Shown: positions 17,230 to 26,450, numbered from the stretch's first letter. The stretch is 64,000 bases of DNA from Microcella alkaliphila (GCF_002355395.1 NZ_AP017315.1:2480001-2544000); one strand, 5' to 3'. A program made the numbers and translations. Notes: generated from the sequence alone by a model not told the origin.

Positions 17230-18321
17230 ATGATGCGCGTGAGCGAAACTGAGAACGCCCGGCCGAAATGGATGACCGGAATCCTCACGAGCGGGCCGTT
17301 CCGCTTCGGGTTTGTCACCACCCTCGGCGTGCTGCTCGCGCTGCTGCTCGGCGCGGCAATCGTGTCGCTCAGCTACGCCATCATGCTGATCTTCTTGGCG
17401 ATCTTCATCAGCCTCGGCCTGTACCCGGTGGTGACCCGGCTGCAGAACCGTGGGGTGTCGAAGACGGGCGCGATCCTCATCGTGCTGGCCGGGTTCATCG
17501 GCATCGTCGTCGCCATGGTGCTGCTCATCACCCCCATCGTGATCGAGCAGGCCACCGAACTGATCACCACGGTGCCGCAGTACCTGACCGACATCGAGAA
17601 CCAGGCGTGGTTCGTGAACCTCGACACCGACTTCGGCGGGGCGCTGACCACGCTGCTCGCCCTCGTGACCGACGCGGTCGCCGACCCGAACACGTGGCTC
17701 GTCGTCGGTGGAGGCGCGCTCGCCATCGGGGCGTCGATCGTCAACGGGGTGTTCGGCATCATCTTCGTCGTCGTCATGACCCTCTACTTCGTGGCCTCGC
17801 TCGACCAGATGAAGGGCGCCCTGTACGAACTAGTGCCGGCCTCGCAGCGCCGCGGCTTCCGCGAGTTAGCAGAGGAGATCTTCGACTCGATCGGCAAGTA
17901 CCTCATCGGGCAGATCGTGCTCGCCGCCCTGAACGCGACGTTCTCGTTCATCCTCTTGACGATCCTCGGGGTGCGCTACGCGGTCGTTTTGGCGTTCCTC
18001 GCGCTGTTTATCACGCTCATCCCGATCATCGGGCCGGTGATCAGCACGACGATCATGACGGTGGTCACCCTGTTTGAGTCGCCCGTCACCGCGCTCATCG
18101 TCGCCGTCGTGATGATCGTCTACATGCAGGTCGAGTCATACGTGCTGACCCCGCGGATCATCGGCAAGGCGATCAGTATTCCGTCGGCGCTCGTCTTGAT
18201 CGCCGCCTTCATTGGCGCCACGCTCTTGGGGCTGCTCGGCGCGCTCGTCGCGGCGCCACTCGTCGCGTCGATCCTCCTGATCCTCAAGAAGGTGATCGTG
18301 CCGCGGCAGAACCTGCAGTGA
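17230..18321 (+). CDS. AI-2E family transporter (TqsA/PerM-like)
   Basis: 363-residue integral membrane protein. Hydrophobic helices lie near the N-terminus (FVTTLGVLLALLLGAAIVSL, a second right after), around 75-95, and in the C-terminal half, with the family motif IGKYLIGQIVLAALNATFSF and the final PLVASILLILKKV. Members export autoinducer-2 or other small molecules, or act as Na+/H+ antiporters; the substrate is unknown. The open frame extends back into the tRNA, so ATG 17230 (or 17233), 33 bp after the tRNA, is taken as the start; no clear ribosome site. Confidence 0.86.
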   Translation: MMRVSETENARPKWMTGILTSGPFRFGFVTTLGVLLALLLGAAIVSLSYAIMLIFLAIFISLGLYPVVTRLQNRGVSKTGAILIVLAGFIGIVVAMVLLITPIVIEQATELITTVPQYLTDIENQAWFVNLDTDFGGALTTLLALVTDAVADPNTWLVVGGGALAIGASIVNGVFGIIFVVVMTLYFVASLDQMKGALYELVPASQRRGFRELAEEIFDSIGKYLIGQIVLAALNATFSFILLTILGVRYAVVLAFLALFITLIPIIGPVISTTIMTVVTLFESPVTALIVAVVMIVYMQVESYVLTPRIIGKAISIPSALVLIAAFIGATLLGLLGALVAAPLVASILLILKKVIVPRQNLQ

Positions 18322-18401
18322 GAAGGGGGCCGCTCGGGAGGAGGGCGCTTCGTGAGGAGTGCGCCTCGTGACACGGCCACGGGAAGTGCGCAACCTTTGC
18401 C

Positions 18402-18443
18402 GCGACTGCTCCGGTGTAGGAGTTCCTACAGCGGAGTAGTCGC
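18402..18443. terminator. 42-base palindromic bidirectional terminator
   Basis: GCGACT, CTCCG and TGTAGGA pair with TCCTACA, CGGAG and AGTCGC around a two-base loop, with one G-T wobble and one mismatch. It lies between the converging AI-2E transporter and ars-type permease and contains the permease stop codon. Confidence 0.7.
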
Positions 18444-18875
18444 TGGCGGGGCGGCGAAGATCCGGGGCAGAACGCGCACGGGCACCGCAAGCGCGAGCGG
18501 CAGCACGAGCACGACGAGCACCGTCACGACCACCTGCTCGACGTCGATGAGCGTGCCGACGTCGGCACCGGCGGCACCGTCCGCGATCAGCCACACGTAC
18601 ACCGGCAGCAGCGCCAACTGCACGATCAGCGACACCGGGGCGAACGCCACCGCCCGCGCCGTATCGCCGCCCGCCAGCTGCGTGAATGTCAGAAGCCAGT
18701 CGGTGCACGGCACCACCAGCAACGTCACGAACAACAACACGGCGAGCGCCGGCAGAACCGCCACCCCCACCGCCGCACCCGCCGCGGGGGCAAGGACGCC
18801 GAGGGCGAGGCCGGCCGCGATCGCCGCCAGGTAGACGAGGACCTGCAGGCGCTCGAGTCGAGACGGGCGGGTCAC
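18426..18875 (-). pseudogene. Arsenite-efflux-type permease, apparently missing its middle
   Basis: 149 residues if started at GTG 18875 (MTRPSRLERLQVLVYLAAI). The first two membrane helices of the bile acid:Na+ symporter/ACR3-like family run to PALAVLLFVTL. The next residues are LVVPCTDWLLTFTQLAGGD, which in relatives lie some 70 residues further on; after that the C-terminal part proceeds normally (FAPVSLIVQLALLPVYVWL). The junction near 18712-18728 is in frame. Relatives are ~300 residues, so half the transmembrane bundle is absent and function is doubtful. Whether the deletion is real or an assembly collapse cannot be told here. Confidence 0.7.
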
Positions 18876-18919
18876 GGGCGGCAGGGCGGTCGTGGGCGAC
18901 GGAGTGGTCGGGTCGACGC

Positions 18920-20140
18920 TCAGGAGCGGGCCGCGTCGGTCGCACTCGCGCGTGCCGACGCCCGGTCGAGCGCCCGGCGCCGCCCCACGCCCCACGCGAG
19001 GAACCCAACGGCGAGACCGAGCGACACGAGCCCGAAGGTTAGCGAACCCCAGGCGATGATGAGCGGCACCGAGAACGCCGTGATGAGACCGCCGCCGAGG
19101 AACGGCTCGTAGCCGAGCTGCTTGTATCCGTAGGCGTTCGCAGCATTCGTGCGGCGCTGGGGGTCGACCATGTCGGCGAGCACGAATCCCGTCGCGACGT
19201 TGCCCTGCGACTGCCCGAAGTCGGCGATGGCGTGCTCGAACCAGTCGCGGCCGTGAATGCGAGGGCCGAAGAACAGCAGGGCGGTGACGCTCCAGGCGAC
19301 GGCGATCACCGTGAACACGATCAGCACCGGCACGTTCGCGCCGAGGGTGGCGAGGCTCATGGTGCCGATCGCGGCGGCGATGGCGAGCGCGATACACATG
19401 AGGGCGACCGTCACCGGGCCCATGCCACGGTTGTCGGGCTCTGCGTCGCGCTCACTCGGGTCGACGCCCGCGTTGTTCAGGTCGTGCACCTCTTTACCCG
19501 TCAACGGGGTCGTGCGGGCGAGCTGAATTCTCGGGTTCCTCACCGCCCAGCGCACGAGCAGCGAGCCAAAGACGATGCCCGTCACCATCGAGATGGTCGC
19601 AAGCCCCAGGCCGAGGTCAATGAGATCGCTCGCGCCAGCCTCTGCGAGCAGCGGACCCATGCCCGCGATCGTGCCGTGGCCGCCCGCGAACGACATCTCG
19701 ATGATTGATCCGGCGAGGTCGGTCACGCCGAAGAAGGGTGTCAAGATGAGCGCGACCGCAAGCGCCCCGAGCGCGAACTGGCCGAAGGACAGCGCGCTAC
19801 CGAAGATCACGTGCGGCGCCGAGGCTCTCCAGATCTGCGCGGGCTTCGGCAGCTTGTTGCCGAGCATCACCGCCGCGAACACGACGTTGATCAAGAGCCC
19901 GGGCAGCGTTGCCCAAATCGCCAGCACCTCGCCCGGGATCGCTCCGTCAGTGTCCGTCCACACCCCGAGTATCTGCGGCCCGATCAGCAGGATCACGAAC
20001 CCCGCGATCACCGACGTCGGGATGAACAGGGACGCGAACAGCGGAACGTAGCGTCTGACGACGGTCGCCAGCAACAGCACGATGCCGAGCACCACGATCG
20101 AGAAGCCGGCCCACTGCGCGTCGCTCAGATCAAAGCTCAT
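18920..20140 (-). CDS. Sodium/glutamate symporter (GltS)-like permease with a probable internal deletion
   Basis: 406-residue membrane protein. It starts MSFDLSDAQWAGFSIVVLG with a first helix, followed by IPTSVIAGFVILLIGPQILG and the hallmark MSFAGGHGTIAGM, and later DWFEHAIADFGQSQGNVATG and YGYKQLGYEPFLGGG. Between VALMCIALAIA and AAIGTMSLATL relatives carry one or two more helices (roughly 50 residues); here the halves are fused in frame near 19366-19382. The protein may therefore be non-functional. It is divergent from the sulfur importer operon and reads into the ars-type remnant (44-bp gap). Confidence 0.78.
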   Translation of the reverse strand: MSFDLSDAQWAGFSIVVLGIVLLLATVVRRYVPLFASLFIPTSVIAGFVILLIGPQILGVWTDTDGAIPGEVLAIWATLPGLLINVVFAAVMLGNKLPKPAQIWRASAPHVIFGSALSFGQFALGALAVALILTPFFGVTDLAGSIIEMSFAGGHGTIAGMGPLLAEAGASDLIDLGLGLATISMVTGIVFGSLLVRWAVRNPRIQLARTTPLTGKEVHDLNNAGVDPSERDAEPDNRGMGPVTVALMCIALAIAAAIGTMSLATLGANVPVLIVFTVIAVAWSVTALLFFGPRIHGRDWFEHAIADFGQSQGNVATGFVLADMVDPQRRTNAANAYGYKQLGYEPFLGGGLITAFSVPLIIAWGSLTFGLVSLGLAVGFLAWGVGRRRALDRASARASATDAARS

Positions 20141-20214
20141 AGCATCTAGTCAAACAAACCGCGCCGGAGGGCTCGCAAAAACTAGGCCGATCGCGCCCAC
20201 TCATGTTGCCCTCC

Positions 20215-20229
20215 GTGACGTTCAGTCAC
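20215..20229. promoter_or_regulatory. Short palindrome in the GltS / importer divergent gap
   Basis: GTGAC-GTTCA-GTCAC is a 5-5-5 inverted repeat in the 206-bp region between divergent GltS and the substrate-binding-protein gene. It is a possible operator for the sulfur cluster, but short enough to be chance. The rest of the gap shows no other clear signal except the GAAAGGA ribosome site at 20335. Confidence 0.3.
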
Positions 20230-20346
20230 CGCACGCTACGGCCCATGAACCGCCGTTTCCACCCGTGACATCGCCGCTTGGGGAATCGATTCCGGCCTGC
20301 CATAACTGACGGACACAGCCATCGTTTCACCCCGAAAGGAACCATC

Positions 20347-21348
20347 ATGTCCACCCCAGACGCACCACAGCAGAGCGACCTCAGAGCGACGCTCGACGAG
20401 CGCTCAGCCGGCCGTCGCCGATTCGGCTTCATTGCCGGCGGGATTGCCGCTGCCGGCCTTCTCGCCGCGGGAGTCGTGTTCGCGGCCTCAGCACTCGGCG
20501 GAAACACTGCCGGCGCCGAGGGCGCCGCAGCACCGGAAGACACCCCGAGCGAGCCCCTAACCGTCCGCATCGCCACGAGCCAGGACTCCGACTTCCAGAC
20601 AGCAATCGCCGAGGTCGCCCGCGAGAAGGGCCTGATCGTCGAGTGGGTGAACCTCTCGGACTGGGTGCTGCCGAACACTGAGCTCGCCGCCGGTTCCGTC
20701 GACGCCAACGCCTTTCAGCACATCCTGTACCTCAGCAACTTCAACGTGCAGAACGATGAAAGCCTCACGCCGGTCTTCTCGACCGTCATCACGCAGTGGG
20801 GAATCTTCTCGGCCACGCTCGACAGCCTTGACGAGTTGGAGGCCGGTGCACGCATCGCGATTCCCGACGACCCGTCGAACGGTGGTCGCGCCCTGTTCAT
20901 CCTCGAGGCCGCCGGCCTTCTCGAGATCGCCGATGACTCGGGAGAGTTCCCGACGCTCGACGACGTCACCAGCAACCCGCTGAACCTCGAACTCGTGGCC
21001 ATTCAGGCGACGACGATCCCGCAGCAGTTTGACGACCCGAGCCTGTCGGCCGTCGTTGTCGGAACCGCGTACTTCGACCCGTCGCAGAACATCACGAGTG
21101 ACGACGCGCTCTACCTCGACAACTCGCTCGACGAGGCGAACCTGCCCTACATCAACGTGATCGCCACGCGTGACGAGAACAAGGATGATCCGGCATGGGA
21201 GATCCTCCGCGAGGCCTATGCCGACCCGCGTGTCGCCGAGGCGCTGCAGATCGAGAGTGCCGGGGCGACGACGCTCGTCCAGGTGCCCACCGACACCCTG
21301 CGCTCGAAGCTCGCCGACCTCGAAGAACTCGCCCGCGCGAACCTCTAG
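20347..21348 (+). CDS. MetQ/NlpA-type ABC transporter substrate-binding protein
   Basis: 333 residues, started at ATG 20347 seven bases after GAAAGGA. A short hydrophilic N-terminus with RRRFGF is followed by a hydrophobic stretch (about 30-50) and then the mature NlpA domain: LTVRIATSQDSDFQTAIAEV, NAFQHILYLSNFN, ARIAIPDDPSNGGRALFILE. No lipobox cysteine is visible, so it is either released or anchored by its N-terminal helix. The family binds methionine or other sulfur compounds; with DszA/DszC-like enzymes downstream, an organosulfur ligand is likely. It is followed by a strong hairpin, then the ATPase and permease. Confidence 0.87.
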   Translation: MSTPDAPQQSDLRATLDERSAGRRRFGFIAGGIAAAGLLAAGVVFAASALGGNTAGAEGAAAPEDTPSEPLTVRIATSQDSDFQTAIAEVAREKGLIVEWVNLSDWVLPNTELAAGSVDANAFQHILYLSNFNVQNDESLTPVFSTVITQWGIFSATLDSLDELEAGARIAIPDDPSNGGRALFILEAAGLLEIADDSGEFPTLDDVTSNPLNLELVAIQATTIPQQFDDPSLSAVVVGTAYFDPSQNITSDDALYLDNSLDEANLPYINVIATRDENKDDPAWEILREAYADPRVAEALQIESAGATTLVQVPTDTLRSKLADLEELARANL

Positions 21349-21384
21349 CACCAGGATCCACATACCAATGACGAGCATCCTCAT

Positions 21385-21419
21385 CCGTGGCTGGGAGACC
21401 TCACGTCTCCCAGCCACGG
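21385..21419 (+). terminator. Intergenic attenuator hairpin between binding protein and ATPase
   Basis: A perfect 14-bp stem, CCGTGGCTGGGAGA with TCTCCCAGCCACGG, and a 7-base loop lie 37 bp after the binding-protein stop and 21 bp before the ATPase start. No T-tract follows, so partial read-through or 3'-end protection of the binding-protein mRNA is the likely role. A geometrically identical hairpin lies at 58944-58978. Confidence 0.75.
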
Positions 21420-21439
21420 CCACCGTGAAGGCACCTGCC

Positions 21440-22468
21440 GTGACCACAGCAATCGAGTTCCGCGACGTGTCAAAAACCTTCGTGACCCGTCGCACGTCTT
21501 TCTCAGCACTGACGAATGTGTCGCTCAGTATCCCCCGCGGCGACATCTTCGGAATCGTGGGCTACTCGGGCGCCGGCAAGTCCACGCTGCTGCGTACCGT
21601 GAACGCTCTCGAACGCCCCACCTCGGGAAGCGTGTTCGTGAACGGCCACGAGATCTCTGCCCTGCGCGGCCGCGCGCTCTACCAGGCCCGCCAGCGCATC
21701 GGAATGATCTTCCAGCAGTTCAACCTCCTACAGTCCCGCACCGTCTTCGCAAACATCGCGTACCCGCTCGCGCTTGCCGGCGTCGCCAAACCCGAGGTCG
21801 TCGACCGAGTCGAGGAACTGCTCGAGTTCGTCGGTCTCTCCGACAAAGCTTTCGCCTATCCGTCGCGCCTGTCTGGCGGCCAGAAGCAGCGGGTCGGAAT
21901 CGCCCGCGCACTGGCAAATCGGCCGGACGTTCTCATCTCCGATGAAGCGACGAGCGCTCTCGACCCCGACACCACCGCGGAGGTGCTCGAGCTCTTGAAG
22001 CGAACGAACGCCGAATACGGCATCACCATCGCGCTCGTCACCCACGAGATCGACGTCGTGCGGTCCATCGCCGACCGCGTCGCCGTCATGGAGCGTGGTG
22101 AAGTTGTGGAGCATGGAACGGCGTATCGCGTCTTCTCCCGGCCCGAGCATCCGACGACGCGCCGGTTCGTCTCGTCCGTGCTTCAGCACGTGCCGAGTGA
22201 CGAAACTCTCGACCGGATACGCCGGACCCACTCCGGCCGCCTCGTGCAGATTGCCATCGACAACCCCGACGCGAGCGACCCCTACCTCTCACGCATCTCA
22301 CGCGAGCACGGCGTCAACGCAACGGTCGTATTCGGCGGGGTGAGCGAGATCGCGGCGAAACTCTTCGGAAGCTTGATCGTCGAGCTTTCGGGGGACGACC
22401 GTGCCGTGGATGCAGCGATTCGGGACCTCGCACGCACGGTGTCCGTGACGGAGGTGCCGCATGGATGA
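21440..22468 (+). CDS. MetN-type ABC transporter ATP-binding protein
   Basis: 342 residues when started at GTG 21440, which has GAAGG seven bases upstream; an in-frame ATG at 21368 would place the hairpin inside the coding region and is rejected. Walker A GYSGAGKST, Q-loop IFQQFNLLQSR, signature LSGGQKQRV, Walker B VLISDEATSALD and the H-loop LVTHE are present. A C-terminal NIL-type regulatory domain (from about 260; VNATVVFGGVSEIAAKLFGS) is as in MetN, which binds methionine for feedback. It energises the importer with the downstream permease, overlapping it by 8 bp. Confidence 0.92.
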   Translation: MTTAIEFRDVSKTFVTRRTSFSALTNVSLSIPRGDIFGIVGYSGAGKSTLLRTVNALERPTSGSVFVNGHEISALRGRALYQARQRIGMIFQQFNLLQSRTVFANIAYPLALAGVAKPEVVDRVEELLEFVGLSDKAFAYPSRLSGGQKQRVGIARALANRPDVLISDEATSALDPDTTAEVLELLKRTNAEYGITIALVTHEIDVVRSIADRVAVMERGEVVEHGTAYRVFSRPEHPTTRRFVSSVLQHVPSDETLDRIRRTHSGRLVQIAIDNPDASDPYLSRISREHGVNATVVFGGVSEIAAKLFGSLIVELSGDDRAVDAAIRDLARTVSVTEVPHG

Positions 22469-23126
22469 GGCCTACTTCAACGCACTCATCCCTCGCATCT
22501 GGCAGGCGCTCGCCGAGACCGGGTTGATGGTCAGTGTGTCCTTCCTGCTGGCTGGAATCCTCGGCGTCGGGCTGGGCCTGCTCCTCTACGCGTCGAGGCC
22601 TGGCAACCTGCTGGAGAATCGGGTCGTGTTCGGCGTCCTGAATGCAGTCATCAACATCATCCGACCGGTGCCGTTCCTGATCGTGGCGGTGTCGATCATC
22701 CCGTTCACCCGACTCATCGTGGGAACGAGCATCGGGCCGCTCGCAGCGACCGTGCCGCTCGTCCTCGTCGCCAGTGTGGCGATTGCGCGCATATCGGAGT
22801 CGAACCTCGTTGCGGTCGATCCGGGTGCGGTCGAAGCGGGGGCGGCCATGGGTGCCAGCCCCGCGCGAGTGCTCTTCACCATCGTGATACCCGAGGCGCT
22901 CGGCCCTCTCGTGCTTGGGCTGACCTACATCTTCGTCGCGCTCGTCGATGCGACTGCCGTTGCGGGCGTCGTCGGGGGCGGCGGTCTCGGACACCTCGCC
23001 ATCACCTACGGCTACCAGCGTTTCGACTGGTTCGTCGTCGGCATCATCGTGCTCATCCTGATCGTGCTCGTGCAGTCGGCGCAGTTGCTTGGAAACTGGA
23101 TCTCTCGTCGGGTGATGCACGCATGA
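22461..23126 (+). CDS. MetI-type ABC transporter permease
   Basis: 221 residues with about five membrane helices. The inner-membrane EAA-type loop reads EAGAAMGASPARVLFTIVIPEALGP in two adjoining parts, and the C-terminal GGGGLGHLAITYGYQRF is diagnostic for MetI. It is part of the binding protein - ATPase - permease set and ends in an ATGA overlap with the first DszC-like gene, tying import and catabolism in one transcript. Confidence 0.93.
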   Translation: MDEAYFNALIPRIWQALAETGLMVSVSFLLAGILGVGLGLLLYASRPGNLLENRVVFGVLNAVINIIRPVPFLIVAVSIIPFTRLIVGTSIGPLAATVPLVLVASVAIARISESNLVAVDPGAVEAGAAMGASPARVLFTIVIPEALGPLVLGLTYIFVALVDATAVAGVVGGGGLGHLAITYGYQRFDWFVVGIIVLILIVLVQSAQLLGNWISRRVMHA

Positions 23127-24274
23127 CCATTACGACGGCCACCGACCTGGCTGCGACGCTCGCCGCACTGCGCGACGCACAGCCCGAACGCGAACGCGAA
23201 CGCCGCCTTCTCCACCGCGAGGTTCGGGCGCTCGCCGATGCAGGATTCGGCAGTCTCCGTGTGCCCGTCGAATTCGGGGGCGCGGGGGCGCGCCTTCACC
23301 AAGTGATCGCGCACCAGATCGACATCGCTCGTGCCGACGCCAGCCTCGGGCACCTGTGGCGCGGGCATATCGCATTCGTCGAGAAACTCCGCTACCGCGG
23401 GCTCGAAGTCGCCCGCTGGTACCCGCGCCTCGTCGCGGGTGATGTGATCGGCAACGCCCAGTCCGAGCGCCACGACACGGCACGGCTCGACACGGTTCTC
23501 GCCCGACAGGGCTCGACCCTCACCCTGAGCGGGACGAAGTACTACACGACGGGCAGCATCTACGCCGACTGGATTCATCTCGCGGCCCTCGACGGTGACG
23601 AACGCGTCGCGGTGACCGTCGCCGCATCCCAAGACGGCGTCGAGTCCGTCGACGACTGGGATGGCTTCGGTCAATTGTTGACAGGAAGCGGAACGACCCG
23701 CTTCGAAAACGCCGTCGTTGACGGCGACGAGGTGCACCGTGAGGATGACGACGCAGCACTGTGGCCCCTTCTGGGAAGCGTGTTTCAACTCTCACTGCTG
23801 GCGACAATTGCGGGCATCGCCCAACGCGCGCACGATGACCTCGTCGCGTACGTCGTGCCCCGTCGCCGGACCTTCGGCTTCGCCGGCGAGACCCTCCCGC
23901 GTGAGGACCCGCTCGTGCAGCACGTGGTGGGCGAGGTGAGCGGCGCCGCCAGCGCCGCCCGCCGACTTGTGCTGTCGGCTGTCGGTGACCTCGACGAGAT
24001 CATCGATGCGGGATACGACCGCGACGCGCTCCAGGAGCTGCAGTGGGACGTCTACCGGCTGCAACGCGTTGTTCCCGACATCGTCTTGGACGCGACGACG
24101 CGGCTCTTTGAAGTGGGAGGCGCATCCGCTGTCAGCGTTCGGTACGCCCTCGACCGGCATTGGAGGAACGTGCGCACGATCGCGTCGCACAATCCGGTGG
24201 CGCAGCGAACCCGGGCGATCGGGCAGTGGGAACTGACGGGCACCCGCCCCGACTGGAAGGCACCCGGCCGATGA
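23123..24274 (+). CDS. Acyl-CoA dehydrogenase-fold flavoprotein, DszC/SfnB-like (1)
   Basis: 383 residues. The N-terminal helical domain starts VRALADAGFGSLRVPVEFGG; the middle beta domain has SGTKYYTTGSIYADW and VDDWDGFGQLLTGSGTTRF, the pattern of flavin-dependent monooxygenases of the DszC/SfnB group rather than of fatty-acid dehydrogenases. The C-terminal part ends RTRAIGQWELTGTRPDW. These enzymes use reduced flavin to oxidise organosulfur compounds. About 45 % similar in layout to its neighbour at 25278. ATGA overlaps on both sides. Confidence 0.85.
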   Translation: MTITTATDLAATLAALRDAQPERERERRLLHREVRALADAGFGSLRVPVEFGGAGARLHQVIAHQIDIARADASLGHLWRGHIAFVEKLRYRGLEVARWYPRLVAGDVIGNAQSERHDTARLDTVLARQGSTLTLSGTKYYTTGSIYADWIHLAALDGDERVAVTVAASQDGVESVDDWDGFGQLLTGSGTTRFENAVVDGDEVHREDDDAALWPLLGSVFQLSLLATIAGIAQRAHDDLVAYVVPRRRTFGFAGETLPREDPLVQHVVGEVSGAASAARRLVLSAVGDLDEIIDAGYDRDALQELQWDVYRLQRVVPDIVLDATTRLFEVGGASAVSVRYALDRHWRNVRTIASHNPVAQRTRAIGQWELTGTRPDWKAPGR

Positions 24275-25281
24275 GCACAGTGCCCATGGTCGCCCTCGGC
24301 GATGGCCTCATCACCTCCGCGCTCGGATTCGGATGTATGTCGCTGTCGGGCACCTACGGCCCGGCAGACGACGAGGAATCGGAACACGTTCTCGACGCGG
24401 CGATCGATGCGGGCGTGCGCCTCATCGACACGGCGGATGTGTACGGAGCCGGCCACAACGAATTGCTCGTCGGGCGCACCGTGCGCAGGCGCCACCACGA
24501 GGTCGAGCTGGCGACGAAGTTCGGTTTCGCGCCGCCCGGCTCCGTCGACGAGCGACGATTCATCGGAGACCCGGAGTACGTCGCCACCGCGGCGCGAGCG
24601 AGCCTCGGGCGACTCGGCGTCGATCACATCGACCTGTACTACTACCACCGGCTTGACCCCACGGTGCCGATTGAGGACACGATCGGCGCCATGGCTGAGC
24701 TGGTGCGACAGGGACTCGTGCGACACCTGGGGGTTAGTGAGGTCACGGGCGATGAGCTGCGCCGCGCACACGCCGTGCATCCCATCGCCGCCGTACAGAG
24801 CGAGTGGTCGCTGATCAGCCGAGATGTCGAGGTACAGGTGATTCCCACCGCCCGAGAGCTCGGCGTGGGCTTCGTCGCCTACGCACCGCTCGGTCGCGGA
24901 CTCCTCGCGAACGCCGACGTCGACATTCCTGACGATGACCTACGACGAGCATTCCCGCGCTTCGATGACGACGCGCTACCCACCAACCAGGGCCTCGCGC
25001 GAACGGTGGCCGAGCTTGCCGCGCGACTGTCGGTCACTCCGAGTCAACTCGCACTGGCCTGGGTGCGCGAGCGCGCGCGAGAGCTCGCGATTCCCGTCAC
25101 GCCGATCCCGGGCACGCGCCGAATCGACCGGCTAGGCGAGAACCTTGCCAGTCTCACCGTCGAGATTCCCCCCACCGTGCGGGCGAACCTCGACGCACTG
25201 GCTGAACGATCGCGCGGCGATCGTGCACGCGACGTCTCCGCCATTTCACAGGGCCGTGAGAGGGTCGGCGGTCGCCCATGA
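24271..25281 (+). CDS. Aldo/keto reductase
   Basis: 336-residue TIM-barrel NADPH reductase. FGCMSLSGTYGP, the catalytic region LIDTADVYGAGHNELLVGR (Asp-Tyr), ELATKFGF (Lys), IDLYYYHRLDP (His) and the cofactor loop ITPIPGTRRIDRLGENL-like PVTPIPGTRR are visible. ATG 24271 overlaps the stop of the preceding gene (ATGA), so the longer upstream frame is rejected. Lying between two DszC-like genes, it probably reduces an aldehyde or ketone released from the sulfur compound. Confidence 0.9.
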   Translation: MSTVPMVALGDGLITSALGFGCMSLSGTYGPADDEESEHVLDAAIDAGVRLIDTADVYGAGHNELLVGRTVRRRHHEVELATKFGFAPPGSVDERRFIGDPEYVATAARASLGRLGVDHIDLYYYHRLDPTVPIEDTIGAMAELVRQGLVRHLGVSEVTGDELRRAHAVHPIAAVQSEWSLISRDVEVQVIPTARELGVGFVAYAPLGRGLLANADVDIPDDDLRRAFPRFDDDALPTNQGLARTVAELAARLSVTPSQLALAWVRERARELAIPVTPIPGTRRIDRLGENLASLTVEIPPTVRANLDALAERSRGDRARDVSAISQGRERVGGRP

Positions 25282-26450
25282 GCGCCGTGTCACCCGCACT
25301 GCGCGAGGTGTTCGATGCGATCGGGCGAGACGCCGCGCGGCGCGATCGGGACCGCATCTTGCCCTTCGCGGAGGTCGACGCCCTCCGCGACGTCGGCTTC
25401 ACACGCCTCACTCTGCCGAGAGAGTACGGCGGTCGCGGAGCGAGCAGAAGTGAGCTGTTCGAGACACTCGCCGAGCTGGCGCGCAGCGACTCGAATCTCG
25501 CACAGCTGTTCCGTTCCCACTTTTCGTTTATCGACCGCACCCTGCTGATGCCCGACGGCGCGACCAAGGCCGAGCGACTTCGTCTCGTCGCTGACGGGGC
25601 GATCCACGGCAATGCCACCTTCGACCGTGGCGGGCCGGATGCCGAGAAGACGACACTCAGCGACACCGCGGCTGGCCCGCGATTGTCGGGGCGCAAGTTC
25701 TACAGCACGGGCACACTCTTCGCCGATCTCGTTTCGGTGCTGGCCGAACGTGACGGGCAGCCGGTGAGCGTGCTCGTGCCGACCACGCGATCGGGCGTCG
25801 AGCGTGTCGACGACTGGAACGGCTTCGGTCAACGCGTGACGGGCAGCGGAACGACTGTCTTCACCGACGTGGTCGTCGAGCCAGAGCGGGTCAGCGGGGT
25901 GAGGGAGGCGCCCACCGACGGGCCGGCGTTCGTTCAACTCGTTCTTCTCGCAACGCTGGTCGGAATCGGGCGAGCCGTCGTTGACGACGCCGTTGCCTAT
26001 GTGACGGCGCGCACCCGCACCTACAGCCACGCAAGCGCGCCTCGCGCTGCCGATGATCCGCTCGTGCAGGAGGTGGTCGGCGAGCTATCGGCGCTCTCCT
26101 ATCGGGCGGATGCGGCGCTCGCCCTCGCGGCGAGCGTCCTCGAGGCGAGCGCATCATCGTTGTCGAGTGACTCAGGCGAGGCCGACCGCGACGCGGCCAT
26201 CTGCGCCTCTGAGACGCATGTCACGAAGGCGCAGCTCGTGATCGTCCCCGCGGTTCTCGATGCTGCGAGCCGCCTGTTCGAGGTGGGAGGGGCATCCGCC
26301 CTCGATCGTGACCGTGGCCTCGATCGACACTGGCGGAATGCGCGCACACTCGCCTCCCACAATCCCGCACGCTACAAGGCGCGCGCTCTCGGCGCTCACC
26401 TCCTCACCGGATCCGATCTGGTCGGATGGTGGACGAGCGGCGATGCGTAG
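25278..26450 (+). CDS. Acyl-CoA dehydrogenase-fold flavoprotein, DszC/SfnB-like (2)
   Basis: 390 residues, paralogous to the gene at 23123: LSGRKFYSTGTLFADL and VDDWNGFGQRVTGSGTTVF match the same positions, and it ends HNPARYKARALGAHLLTGSD. ATGA overlap with the reductase. Two paralogues may act on different substrates or successive oxidations. FMNH2 would come from the FMN reductase at 28268. Confidence 0.85.
   Translation: MSAVSPALREVFDAIGRDAARRDRDRILPFAEVDALRDVGFTRLTLPREYGGRGASRSELFETLAELARSDSNLAQLFRSHFSFIDRTLLMPDGATKAERLRLVADGAIHGNATFDRGGPDAEKTTLSDTAAGPRLSGRKFYSTGTLFADLVSVLAERDGQPVSVLVPTTRSGVERVDDWNGFGQRVTGSGTTVFTDVVVEPERVSGVREAPTDGPAFVQLVLLATLVGIGRAVVDDAVAYVTARTRTYSHASAPRAADDPLVQEVVGELSALSYRADAALALAASVLEASASSLSSDSGEADRDAAICASETHVTKAQLVIVPAVLDAASRLFEVGGASALDRDRGLDRHWRNARTLASHNPARYKARALGAHLLTGSDLVGWWTSGDA

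Noticed and set aside
18876..19397. Upstream extension of the ars-type frame
   Set aside because: This part is antisense-frame noise over the GltS-like gene; only the segment after 18875 shows membrane helices.
20215..20229. SAM or other riboswitch upstream of the MetQ-like gene
   Set aside because: The leader is short and shows no conserved riboswitch core, only a 5-5-5 palindrome.
21368..21439. ATG 21368 as start of the ATPase
   Set aside because: It would translate a perfect 14-bp hairpin; GTG 21440 has a ribosome site and fits the family start.
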